Assembly: GCA_013407085.1 (NCBI GenBank)
Contig: JACCGJ010000615.1
Span: 26,820-90,819, forward strand
Direction: 5' to 3'
Source of the DNA: Atriophallophorus winterbourni
Lineage: Eukaryota; Platyhelminthes; Trematoda; Plagiorchiida; Microphallidae
Length of the DNA stretch: 64,000 bases
Part shown: piece after piece, positions 43,418-55,300 of the stretch
Layout: every line of letters starts with the position of its first letter
Position numbering within the stretch: the stretch's first letter is position 1
Notes under the pieces: model-generated
The model's database searches: none
Seen by the model: only the letters and a program-made list of their open reading frames with translations
What the model was told of the DNA's origin: nothing
Program-made: the position numbers and the translations under genes

Positions 43418-43625
43418 CATGCACCTCCAGCTTTCGAAATCGTGGCACGCGTCACCCCCGGATCACCGAGGCTTGTCGCCATCCTATCCGGTAGCCTGGA
43501 ATACACGCATCCTCCGTGTATCCCCTCGGTATGCATGCACCTTCCGCTGCGGAAACCATGGCACGCGACACCCACGGATTGCCGACGCTTGAAGCCATCT
43601 TACCCGGTAGCCCCAAACATGAGCA
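43418..43625 (+). repeat. Tandem duplication inside the LTR element
   Basis: CATGCACCT...GTGGCACGCG starts at 43418 and recurs as CATGCACCTT...ATGGCACGCG at 43534, a period of 116 bp. The repeats diverge by roughly a quarter. The 149-codon frame across them has no domain I know. Confidence 0.6.
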
Positions 43626-44125
43626 CACACGCCCAACACGAAACCTATCAGACAAGGTCCTTACCAGCCCGACTACACGCCACTCAGCTTTCTCCAGGCG
43701 AGGCCATTCGCCATCGACCATCGGGGTGCAGGAACTTCTCAGCACGGACTGTTTTCGAAGCATCTGGTTCTTCGTTGTCAAGCCTACAGATGTGCCTACA
43801 TCTGCTCCTACTGGGTTCATACTAAAACCATGCCAGACTGGCGATTCCCGCTAGCAGCACGTTCACCCAATGTGATTCTGCTCCGGCAGCACGTTTACTC
43901 CATGTGAGACGTGACTCGGCTTAGTACTCATCGGTCTTTCGTGTATCCTACCCTGGAAACCACCGACAATCGACCTATGAAGATGAAGTGCCTTGGCTCA
44001 CTTCAAAGTGACTGATTACCGAGAGACTATGATCCAACCTGGAACGCCCTGGTACCGCTTGGCCCGTTCAAATGTCAACTCCTGATCAGAAGTCTACTCT
44101 GACCAGACTTCTTATAAGGGGGCTG

Positions 44126-44309
44126 TGTAACAACATTGTTTTACTGTACATAACAATTGACCTTGATACACACTTCTCGTTGATTCGTGTTACGTGATTG
44201 CTCCCGCTGTACCTTCGTGCACCTTTTGATTACCGCCATAAATCTTCCATCTCCTGTGCCTTCTCTCCAACATTCTTGGGGACATTTTTGTAGTGGTCAG
44301 TCTACTACA
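44126..44309 (+). repeat. 3' LTR
   Basis: Same length and ends as the 5' LTR, directly preceded by the polypurine tract. Confidence 0.9.
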
Positions 44310-45340
44310 CTCTTCAACAGGATCCGCTGATTTGCTGTGTAATTCGTAATTGTATAATGCAGAGCTAGGTGTCATTCATAACAATTCAACGCATTGAAAT
44401 ACAAAAATGCATTTTTACAACTGTTGGCCATGTGCCAATATAAAATTAATGCATCGTGTAATCATGATACTAAGCCCCGTTGGCTGTGCTTATTTCATTC
44501 AACGATAGCGTAAACGTTGAAACTTTAGGCTCCCGTCCCTGTGTTGTCTTAAGGTGCACTTAATTTGATACAACTGATTCTACCTCACCTTTGGTGAGGG
44601 GAGGTTTTGCTCTACATTCCAGGTAACCATCCCACCAAAAGAATTCTGTGAACTATTTTGTTTGAAGTGGTGGGCACTCTTTTTTGGCATACCACCGGAA
44701 GAAATCTGAACGCTCGATTGGCGACCTAGCCACTTATAGTCCTGTGCAACCTGAAGCTGAACCTGAACCTGCTTAGTTCTAATAACTAACACCGATCATG
44801 CAACTTGAAAGACAAAAATACTTTTCATTTGATCAAGAACTTCAGTTTCATCACATTCTTTATTGCCGAAATTATTTATGTATGCTTTTCAATTGGGTTT
44901 CAAAAAGTTAATTTTAGTTATAATAACTCATCAGTACCTTGCTGCTCCGGATTTGAATGCCCATTGAGCTCATCTGGGTCAGGTCTCTTAAGAGGACTTG
45001 GTAGCGAGTGATTCTAAACGGAGACCACGGACTGTTACCGGCTACCTCTTCCGAAATACGTCGGGCACTCAGTTTTTGTTTAGACCAAGTTTCTCCCGTT
45101 CCTAAGGAAGCTCAATAGGCCGGCCTTTAAATCGGTCATGCTCAAAATTATGTTTTCCGCACATTTTTATTTTTACAGTCATCAGGGCACCCTTCTGTTT
45201 TTGAGGATTTTACAACATGTTTCTATGTTAAAGAAGGATATTTTGTGCTCCCCCACAATTGCTGTGCACTTGCTTGACTCTAATGACGATGAGAGCCAAG
45301 CAGGGATTTCCAGTGATTGCTCCTATACATCATCATCATC
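44310..45340. other. No recognisable feature
   Basis: AT-rich spacer; 45000-45120 is more GC-rich but matches nothing else here. Confidence 0.4.
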
Positions 45341-45535
45341 ATGAAGCACAAGTATGAAGCCAGACAAAGTGCCAAGCAATATGAATCAAGTAACGCAGAT
45401 AATCAAGCGCCTGAACAATTGAAAGTAGGCAATCAAATTTTCAAAAGCAAATGCGCAGAAGCAGCTTGTTTTCGTAGTTTCACTGCATGGGCTTTGGTGA
45501 TTTTTTGTTTCGCTTTTATGTTTTTTATGAAATAA
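45341..45535 (+). CDS. Hypothetical 64-aa protein with C-terminal membrane helix
   Basis: ATG at 45341 opens a 64-codon frame ending at 45535. The N-terminal 45 residues are polar (KQYESSNADNQAPEQL). The last 19 are hydrophobic (WALVIFCFAFMFFMK), like a tail anchor. AATAAA lies at 45563-45568, 28 bp after the stop. No known family. With no homologue or transcript in hand, chance is quite possible. Confidence 0.18.
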   Translation: MKHKYEARQSAKQYESSNADNQAPEQLKVGNQIFKSKCAEAACFRSFTAWALVIFCFAFMFFMK

Positions 45536-45865
45536 TACAGGATTAAAAAAATTCTGACACATAATAAAATACACTGCCGCCACTGACTTCGGTTCGCAGT
45601 CATATCTCGTAATTTTTCCTTCCAACTTTAAGGTTGAGCGTTTGGACCTTACCCACCCTAACTGAGTTTCTTCATCTCAACGCGCAATGTAATGGACTGG
45701 ATACTTGTTCGTTTCTCCCGACTTCTGCTAGGCTCTGCAAATAAAAAGTGTTATAATAAACGGTGATGGATCATTCTTAAAACTTTTCCCAACCATCACA
45801 AACGAGCAAGCATAAGCATTTCTCTCAGTCCGTGGCCGCCTGTTTTAACACCAGCTTGCAGACAT
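45536..45865. other. No recognisable feature
   Basis: Spacer before the LINE fragment; nothing named. Confidence 0.4.
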
Positions 45866-46330
45866 CTATATTTGAAACGCGATGCTGCCACCGAATGCGA
45901 GCAATCCTAGGTAGGTAACGGGTGTCAAAAACAGGAAGCCGACGGACATCTTCCGCACGGATAGACCATGTTTCGCAGCAATAAAGTAGTATAGCACGCA
46001 CCTCAAAATAGTTCTCTCGGCCTTAAGTCTGGATTGAAACATCGTGTCGACGCCACAATTGGTGAATGTTAGCAAACGCGGCACCCGATTTGCGAACAAA
46101 TTTCGAGATCTTGTCCTTGACACAAGAGCTAGCATAGATACAACTGCAAGGTAAACGAAGCTGTCAACCAATTCAAGATTGACATCGCACACATTTAGAA
46201 TTGGAAGCGAGGCAGCTCCAGTCCTGGATGAGTGTTTCACACATTTAGGCGCAAAGCACATAACATACATGAAGCTTCAAGTAAAAGTCGGTCCAGGGCT
46301 TGTTGAATTATAAGAGGATGATCTCCCAGA
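45866..46330 (-). pseudogene. LINE C-terminal fragment (RTE/CR1-related), frameshifted
   Basis: The minus strand reads ILNVCDVNLELVDSFVYL, then relics of VLLYxCETW and LSVFDxRxLRRIAxIxWQHxVSN spread over two frames (LSVRKMSV, LPVTYLGLLAF region). This is the segment downstream of a LINE reverse transcriptase, with at least two frameshifts. Confidence 0.6.
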
Positions 46331-46950
46331 ATTGCGATCTTATCCTTTACTATAGATCGGTAGTTCACTCACCCGGCAGAAGTTCAACGCCTGCGCCAAA
46401 CAGACCAGCTTAAGTCTTCCTTAGAACATCGTCCATCGCGAAGTTAAAAAGGAACAGCGAGATAGGGCAGCTCGGCTGATCGGAAAGCGTTGCTCAGCCC
46501 ATATGTTGGCGAACAGCGCTTGAAGTTCGCAAACTAGAGCGAAACAGCCATCTGTGAACAATGACGGTATCAAAGCAGGATCACCTAGATATATATATAT
46601 ATATATATTATATTATATATATATAAAGTAATGCATTTCTAGAATCTTGAATCTTGATTATTGTTTGTCGTCGTGTTGTTACGGTTTAACAGTGTTCATC
46701 GTATTGGCATTTTCTGGAACGCCTAGAACGATTAGACTGCGCTCGGTATTCTTCTTCGGAACATCTAGTTTTCATTTTATTTCCTACATGGTATGTCGGC
46801 GTAGATTAGAATCATTGTAATCAACCATTGTACTACCCTGATTATATGACACAACGCGCTATTTCACAACCGATACACATCCAAATTCATGCCACACAAC
46901 CCTTTATATGACCATTCCATTTTTTCCAAAAATAATAAGTTGAATATTAT
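46331..46950. other. Spacer with a LINE tail relic
   Basis: TCTAGAATCTTGAATCTTGATT at about 46637 (shown as AATCTTGAATCTTGATT) is an isolated copy of the tandem tail of CR1-like elements. The rest is unassigned. Confidence 0.4.
46589..46626. repeat. AT microsatellite
   Basis: Imperfect (AT)n run with two TTA interruptions. Confidence 0.85.
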
Positions 46951-49900
46951 TTGCCCAAAATGTTGCCCAAGTTTACCTTCACTTCTTCCAATTTCGCTCC
47001 TTCTAGTGTTAGTATCCTACTTATGAATGCCAGATCAATTACACCTAAAATCCAAATCCTGAAATCTATTCGCATTTCAAATTTTGAACCATTGTACTTG
47101 GCCGTGTCTCTGTCTATTTGCAAAAGGGTCTCGATGGATTCCTGTATGTTGGTACAGATTACACGTAAATTTTTAAGGTCTTTTGCACTGTGACATTTTG
47201 ATTTAAATAAGATGGTTGCAGCTAAACCATCTGATTTTCGGACAACTAGGTCTGCGTAATCTTATTGATGTCAGAGCAGTTTAGGTCAGACATACCGTTT
47301 ACAGTCGGATTTATAAAAGTTTAATCTTTATGTGGATAACACTCCGCAAGACAATCCGGCAGATTTATAACAGGTAAGCGTTACTGCGTTATGATCTGCA
47401 GAGGTTTATATTTTCTCTGGTTGGTATTACAGAATATATTTTCAGATTTTTCGGTAGTTTTTCCGGCAAACCTAGAGTTATGAGCTTTGACCAGAATTTC
47501 AAATGATGCATTTAATGTTTTGTGCTGAGCTCTAAGCTCAACACGCGTTCACCCAGGTTTCATTGCTGGACACTTTTCGAAGCACGTTTACAGACGTAGC
47601 ATACGCCAGGAATAATATCATCTCTGAGGATCGGTATCGTCTCTGTTGTCAAATATGTGTCACATTTTGCGTGACACGTGCTTGATCAGTCGTGACACGT
47701 GACAGATTTGACCTTGTCATTAACCACTTTCCCACAGATGACACATGTTTCGCAACTAGCTTATTATTTCATGTTAACAGGGTCAACCAAAATTACAAAC
47801 AAGGCCTTAAAAAATCGATATGGCCGAAGTGGCTCGATGTGGTATTGTGTAGAGTCGGCGCGAAGTGACGAGGTCTAAGTGTATTTCGTCACCAGATTTA
47901 GCCGCGAGTTGTCCGTCTCACGTTAAGTATGTTGGTATGACATTGATTGCACGCGGTGTATTCTTTCGAATAGTTTCTGAGATGTTGTATCCAACAGCGG
48001 AAACACAGAAGCAAATTAAACGGAGGAATGAAAATAACAAAAGCCACTTTTGCAACACACAAAGAACGACAAGACGTAGAGAGTTTTTTCCTTTATGAGT
48101 GGATTGGTTGTAGAAAACGTTCAAATAAATATTCAAAAATCACACTGGTTGGGTGAAAATTATGAAAGTTATATCTAAAAATGTCGGAGCTCAAATAATC
48201 CAACCGCATGTCAGGTCCTGAAACTAAATTGTATATGGTTGGATGATGAGGACGTACTTTCTTGACAGCAATTCTATTAAGTCTGTAAAATGTGAGAATG
48301 ATCTAAGAGTACTTCTGTCGGACTCGTTGAAAACAGGTTTAGTTCGGAACACACTTAGTCCACTTTGGATTTGGATTTATCGTCACACGAGAGGATCAAA
48401 TGTCTTCCGTCACGAGGCAAGAGCGACCACGCCGTAATTATTTTTGACTGGACTTTAGTTCTCCCTAGTCACTAATTGTAGATGTCCCGCAACTTTTGCC
48501 GCATGGACATCGTCCAACTACAAACTAAGTCAATGGATATTATTTTGTAAGTAGATGAATTAGAACATATTGTAGAAATCGAGTGGAATATTATAAGATG
48601 GCACCTTTTAAAACTACAGGAATGTTTTGCTCCTGTATAACCAGTGAGAACGCGAGAAACACCTCTCGTGGGGCATGTCAAATCGTAGAGCTATCTAATG
48701 ACGTGACCGCAGCTTGAGGGCTTAAATATTCTCTGAAACTCACAGATCTAGACTGAAGTATATACAGACCAGGAATTCAGCTGTTGCGCGCAAGGAAAGC
48801 TAAAAGGGACTTCGAATCCAGAATGGCCAAAAAATCAAATATTACACTTTAAGGTTTTAATGACTATATTCAATCCAAACGACATTTGAGAGAAGACATA
48901 GGTAACTTAGAGCTGGATGTTGGCAACACGACTGTGACTGCACAGGAAAAAGCTTATGCCTTGCAGACATTTTTCTGCAGCGTAAACCGGCGTGATTCGG
49001 GCAACCGTTTAGAAACTGAATGAGTGCGGCGCACCTCTCTCTAGCTCTACGGGGGTTATTCAGGAAATGGTAACCGCAGTTCTGCCGCAACTGGATAAAA
49101 TGAAGTCCGGTGCCCCCGACGGTATACATCTGGCTATTCTTCAACCACTCTCAAATATAATCAGACTTGCAATCAGCAATCTTTTTACAGCTACCTAATT
49201 CCATGGTATACTATCGGATGATTTTAAACGAGATGCATTATTAGCCATACACAAAAGGGTCCCAGTTCGGATGTTCGCAACTATAGGCCAGTAAGTCTGA
49301 TTAGCATTCGTCGCAAGTGCTTAAAAATCATTCGGCACCAGATATGCAAACATTTGGTAGCCAATTCCTCAATATCCGATTCTGGAGAGGAAGGTCTTCC
49401 CTAACAAATCTTCTTCGAACGTCTGGCGTCACAGGTGTACTATATAGATGCTTTGACAGCTTCTTAACCAACGGTACTGACTATGTAAGAATTGAAGGGG
49501 TGTGCTCGGTGGAATCAGTAATACTCAGTTGAGTGCCTCAAGGCTCATTGCTTGGTCCATTTTTTCTTATTTTTGCAATCGACCTGACAGTCTCTATTAA
49601 ATTCACGCTACTTTCTATTTTTGCAAATTATATTAATATCATAGAAACCGACAATAGAGATACGCTAATCTCTGATTTCAAAAAAGTAATCGCGTGGATA
49701 AAGACATAGGACATGCCAATAAACATGTGGAAGAACTGCGTTCTGCCGACTGTTTTGGTGGCAACACGAATAGAAGTCCGTGAGGGAAAAATCAGAATAG
49801 CTGATAATCTGAATGTGAAGGATCTCAGAGATTATAAATGGTATACTCAATGTGCCGAAGCAGCAAAGAAGGCTCACATAATGTTTCAGACTGCGCTCAG

Positions 49901-50370
49901 CGTTGTCATGCCGAAAACTTTCTATCTGCATTCTACTATACAAGGTAGTCATGTTGCCTCACTTAGAATGCTGTGTTCAATACTGGGCATCGTACTTTAA
50001 AAACGATATAGCATGTCTTGAAATAATCCTGTGCCGTTCGATTATAATGGTTAGGAGTCAGTAGGGTTAAACCTATGAGGCAAGACTGAAGGATCTCGAT
50101 CTGTTCTCGTTAACCACCGAATTTTTATGGGATGTTGCGAGTTGAACTTACAAGTGTTCTTCCCATTGACAGAAGATATGAGAACTCGTGATCACAACCT
50201 GGAGTCGAAAAAGCGGAGAACGCTGCCACTCACGGTGCCATTAATGTGGTTCACTCGGGTGGTTAAAGCATGTAATTTATTGCCACAAGATGCTGTATCG
50301 TTGCAATCTGCAACGAAATTCAATGATTATTTATACTTCTGCCAAGTAAGTGGACAATGGTAAACTGTTC
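46951..50370 (+). pseudogene. Long, heavily decayed CR1-like LINE
   Basis: Landmarks in order on the plus strand: endonuclease start VSILLMNARSITPKIQILKS (46999 on), endonuclease end KSDHAVIIFDWTL (about 48420), linker AKKSNIT...DIGNLELDVG, NYRPVSLISI near 49280, CRSCLTNLL-like and YIDALTAS relics, EVREGKIRIADNLNVKDLRD and CAEAAKKAHIMF (49770-49880), and the C-terminus NLLPQDAVSLQSATKFNDYL ending at 50363. Many stops and frameshifts. About 0.6 kb around 47600-48230 has no LINE similarity and may be an insertion. Confidence 0.75.
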
Positions 50371-51698
50371 CGGTTGTCTTCCCAGAGATTTCCTGTTTTG
50401 GTGGATCAATCGCCCCGGATAACTTAGTGAAGAAGCTGACACAGGAGCTGCTTCCCTGCTTCAATCAATAAAAAGAAGTACTAAAATGAACAGACAACCA
50501 AAGTCGTCATACTATCCTCAAAAAAATTTATGTTTGAAGGACTCCAGATAGGTGTTTAAACGGACCAGATTACTGTAAAACTATTAATTGTATCGATAGC
50601 TCTGACCATGCATATGAGAATCATGAGGTAGTGCGCGTATTACGTCAAGGTCAGAGCACAGCTTTACATTGTCCGCTTGTCAATCGTATACCTTCGAAGG
50701 TATTTGAGTTACTTTTTCGAATCCAAGTTTTCCTTTCGGATTGTGTAACTGGCGCTTCATCTCGACACCAGAAGTAAAAATATTTCAGCCGCTTGTTTTG
50801 AATATTCAAAATAACTGACCTTATAATCGGTGGTCGGTGCATTTATATTTCGGATCCTCGGGTTATTACTTGACCTTATAGTGATCATAATTATTCCATT
50901 TTCGGAAATGTCTTCAGAGATGTAAGTGTTTGCAACATGAAATTTTCTTGTCTTGTAACTTAAACATGCATTTAATTTTTTAAATGTAAAATGATTTTCT
51001 ACAAGCACCTACATGCAACTTTGGGTTTTGGTGATATTCGATCACTAATAACTTCTGCCGGTTCCTTGCAGCAACATCATCAACAGCCTTAACCGCGAAG
51101 CACTAGCTTTGAATCCACAGTTCTTGGCATAATCAATGTATGAGTTTTTTTCGTATAAAAATGTCTGTATGTGCGTCCAATCACTAATCTATAATCCAGC
51201 GAGATGGAACCCTTCAAAGGGTGTATTTAGTCCCAGTCCTTTCGTTGTAGACACATAAATTGAACTGCGGTGACGAATATAACTTGTTATCCATGACAGT
51301 GAAGGCCGCATAAAGTATGTCGTGTTCGTGTAGCTCTACTTTTTCACACGGTTTTAAATAACGCATGTTTTGTGATGTATGTTTTTTCATCCCTGTCAAT
51401 TTCTGTCAATTTTTTTTAATTTCTATTACAATCTATATTTGATTTAATTACAAAGGCTTTATGCGAGTTAAGCAACTGATGTGATACTGTTGTTAACGGT
51501 TATGATGATGAAGGTATTAACGACTATTCTTTTAGAGGTGTCTGTATCCCGTTTGTGTCTGGTACACGTTCATCAGTTTATATTCTGGTGACAAATGTTG
51601 AATCAATTTTGCCTGAAAAACATTTCCCGTAATCGTTTTGTCAATATTTCTTCTCAAATTAGTCTCCATTTATGATGTGTATATTTCTTATTTTTAAG
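50371..51698. other. Upstream region of haspin
   Basis: AT-rich. I see no convincing upstream exon. It should contain the haspin promoter or the outron of a trans-spliced transcript. Confidence 0.4.
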
Positions 51699-52388
51699 CC
51701 ATCACGCACAATGAAAGAAATGACGTACAGATTGAGAAACCATTCGAGTATCATCACCCGGCGAAAGCGCTCTTTGGAGCATCTCTTGGATCCACCAAAG
51801 AAACGCTTAAAAAGATCGGCTTCTGTATCATCTCAAAAAGAAAATGTCATCCCTATATTGAATAAGAAACCACCGGTTACAGATAAACGAAAACACATCC
51901 CTCTTAAAAATCATAACACCTTGAATTCCATCGCGGAACACAAGCCCGTTTCCACTTGGATGCACTCATCACCCAACCCAGTAGATCCATCCAATGAATA
52001 CCGGCGACTTACCAGATCTTGCAGCGCAAAGGGAAGTCCATCTCGCGAGGCAGGTGTACGAAGTCTCAGGTCTCGTCGACGTTTACGAATGAATCATCCA
52101 GAGCTTCTTGTAAATCTCGAACGAATCCCTACCTATACTCGGCGCACTTTACGGTCAGATACAAATGCATCTTCCACAATCAGCACACCCCAAAGTTCAC
52201 CAAGTGAAATTGTCAACATCGACACATCCATGCTGTCTTGGTTTTCACCGTCCCGTTACACGACCACCGAAAAGGATCAAACTGCCAAACTAAAGCGTTT
52301 GAATACTAGAAGAATCGAGTTTGATTTACAAGAACTTAGCCAATCGGTTGGAAATGATACATCGCAGCTTACCAATGATTCTATTTTA
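51699..52388 (+). CDS. HASPIN: Haspin exon 1 (coding from 51711)
   Basis: An acceptor-like TTTCTTATTTTTAAG ends at 51698, only 12 bp before ATG 51711, so the first coding exon follows either a 5' UTR intron or a spliced-leader site. 226 codons. The donor GTACGT is at 52389. Confidence 0.8.
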
Positions 52389-55300
52389 GTACGTTTACAT
52401 TTCCTTTAACTGATTTTTTTACAATGAAACAGGCCCAGGTAACTTGGAATCTATTAAACCAACAAAGCAAGATGTAGTTCTGGTATGCATGTTAAACACA
52501 GCTGTTATGGTTTCTTAACTGTGTAATAGTAGTAATTGTTCGTGATCGGGAACTCGCTGCGTTTGCACACAGTTATTTTTTTCTTCGCCATATCTGTCTA
52601 GGCCTGGGCAGCCTGACAGTATCTTAGCCCACGTGCATTCTCTGACTGTGCGGCACTTTGCCTGGATCAGGCTTGTGTTTTCATACCATACTTGTATGAC
52701 ATTGTAACTCCATACCTATTCTTTCGTGCTTGACAGTTTGAGCCATAACGAATTTGCTTAGCTGACTTCTCTCCACCCATTTCATTCTGTTTGCACATGT
52801 TGAAGAATTAGATTCCTCAAAGCTGTTTTTATGCGCCTCATCCTTATAGAATCAATCATCTGCACGGATGTACAATGAGGCAACACAGTAGCCATTTCAA
52901 AGCCAAATTTGACAGCCTGTGTAAAAATGTTCCTCTATAGGTTCCACCAAGTATTTGATGTTTATTTTCTTGTTTTTGACAATTTAAATAAACAGTCTGA
53001 CACTCATATTTCTGGACCTTATAAAGTTTTTAAAAAGTACCATTGAGATTTTGTTAAGTGTTGACTTCTTTAAAAGCCGACCCGTTTCGGCTGTTCGAAC
53101 CATGAACTTAATCAATCAACACGATTTCCGAGTTAACATTCGGTTTTCGCATAAATGCTAGAAAGTTCTCGAAACGCAAGCTTTTATATACTGCTAACAT
53201 AATTTTGATGGTTGACTAGTTTCGCATCCCGTCTTATGTGAAATCACAAGCCAGTCAGCGACTGCACGCAGACTTAGATATTGTCAGGTTGCCAAGGCCT
53301 AAACAGATATATGAAAAGGAAATTGGTAGAGACTCCGGCATGTTTCCACATGCAGTACTGTAATAAAATCAATTTATCACCATGTTCCCTGCATATTAAA
53401 GAATTAATACATGATTGCACATTTAGCACAAATTTTGTATGTCGACCTACTTAACACCTTTAACTCTACGACGTGGTTCCGATATTCGCACACGAGTCAC
53501 AAAATTGCGCTTAACTATCTAGCGAAACATCAAAAATGATTTTTACTTTTCACGAATAAAATCGATGGAATTGGCACCTTTTGTGTTTGATCTCACGATG
53601 AAACCACGACTAATTAACTCATTATGGACTCGAGATAATCATATATGTTTTTACCCTATCCGTTTATATTTTTTCTTTGAATTTGGGCACTGACATTATC
53701 TCAACGCATGTGAAATCGACCAGGTCTTATGACGCTACATGACTCTATGCCTGTGGTTTCACATATGGCAGTATTTACCAACATTGTCATCTAGACTATT
53801 TTTTGTTTTGAACTTTTACCATTGCAAGCTTTCCAAGCAAAGTCCTAAATCTAAAGTATGGTATGGTATGAAAGCACAAGCCTGATCCAGGCAAAGTGCC
53901 GCACAGTCAGAGACTGCACATGGGCTAAGATACTGTCAGGTTGCCCAAGCTTAGACAGATATGAGGGGGAAAATCGAAAACTAAAGTAGACAAACGAATA
54001 ATGTGACTAAGTATAAGGAACATCTTTTGTAGTGTCACCATCATCGTCATGAAAACTACGAGTTGAGGTTTGTCGCTATGAACCATATAGCTCGATCTTA
54101 ATTTTTAATTTTGATAATTTTCATTTCACGACAGTCTTATCAATAAGCAGGCAACTGCAACGAAGAGTTTAATCAACATGAGTAGGCCAAGTGCTGACTA
54201 CTTGTACTTGCTATGTGAAACCGTCAAGATAAAAGAACCATTCCTAGAATTTCACAAGTAATGGCGATTTAATTCTAAGTTTTATCATCCACTTCCTTTT
54301 AAACCGGTGTTCATTTTATGGAACAGACATTTTTATCGCTTAAGTGAGAATACAGTCCATATGTTCGGGTTGATCGAATGGCTGGGTTTAAGCCTCGTTT
54401 TGAAGTCGCTAATGGTCGTCCGTAATAATAGTTTAGCTAGTGTGTATTTTAGTAGCTCGGATTGAACAATTGTGATTATCTTTTAATTCGAACGACCACC
54501 GAAAACTCCGAGCATCAACGTTATCTTGGCTGTAATTCCATGATAATTTGCAGATCCATACTATAGAAATGAACTGAGTGACTTCGTGCTGCATAAATAA
54601 ACCCCGTTTTCCTCGATGGCTGATTTTTTAACCCAACTTCTTTTCCAGAACCAGTCCATCGTTGGCGATCCTCTGGATAAGCTCCTCGGACTGTGCGGTC
54701 AAACTGAGGTGAAGCCTTTTGATGAGTGTTTCGATGCAGAGTAAGTTCCCATCATTCATTTATTACCATCAGTACCTTGGATGAAATAATAAAAATAGGC
54801 GAAGGAGTTTACGGTGAAGTCTTTCAGTCCCCAAAGGGACACGTGATAAAAATTTTCCCCGTTGATGGCGAAGAGCTAGTAAATGGCGAAAAACAAATGA
54901 CCTTTGCGGATGTTTATCCAGAGGTTTTTGTCTCAAAGTACGTCTGCTTTATTTCTCCTCATCAATATCTCGTTTTAGAAAGCTAAGCGAACTGGCTTAC
55001 AAATATCGGCGCAATCGTTCCGTCAACTTTGCTCAACTTAAAAAGTATGTCTATCCATCTCCTTTTTCATGCTTCTAACTCTAGAGCCACTGTGGTAAGA
55101 GGATCACTCCCGGAGGCTTTTAGTCTTAGTTGGAAGAAGTTCGAATCACAAAATGGTTCTGAGAATGAATGTCCAGATTTTTTACCCTCGAGCCAACAAT
55201 GGATGATCCTTGAATTCGAATATGCTGGAGAACCTTTGGCAAACATTCGGGTGAGTTCCGTTAGCATAACCTTGTCAGGTTTCCTTTTCTTGCTCTGTGA

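Larger units (their letters stand above)
42258..44309 (+). mobile_element. Ty3/gypsy (CsRn1-like) LTR element, internal deletion
   Basis: Two direct 184-bp LTRs (42258-42441 and 44126-44309) start TGTAACAAC and end CTACTACA, about 95% identical by eye. After the 5' LTR, TGGGTGAGCCCTACGTGAT is close to the tRNA-Trp primer site of the CsRn1/kabuki lineage (TGGTGACCCCGACGTGAT). Before the 3' LTR, AAGGGGGCTG is the polypurine tract. The 1.7-kb interior keeps a degraded integrase zinc-finger region (LPHPGIRACV, ENLVWPKASR) and an upstream stretch (IDLPLSLDLSKIAELQ) as in gypsy pol. Gag, protease and the catalytic reverse transcriptase are gone. The target-site duplication is not clear (CTTT versus CTCT). 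Confidence 0.85.
52389..54648 (+). other. Haspin intron 1
   Basis: 2260 bp; holds family A copies at 52583, 53235 and 53863. Acceptor TTCTTTTCCAG. I see nothing else. Confidence 0.8.

Noticed and set aside
43376..43825. 149-codon frame in the LTR element
   Set aside because: Made of a tandem duplication inside a mobile element; the opposite strand is equally open.
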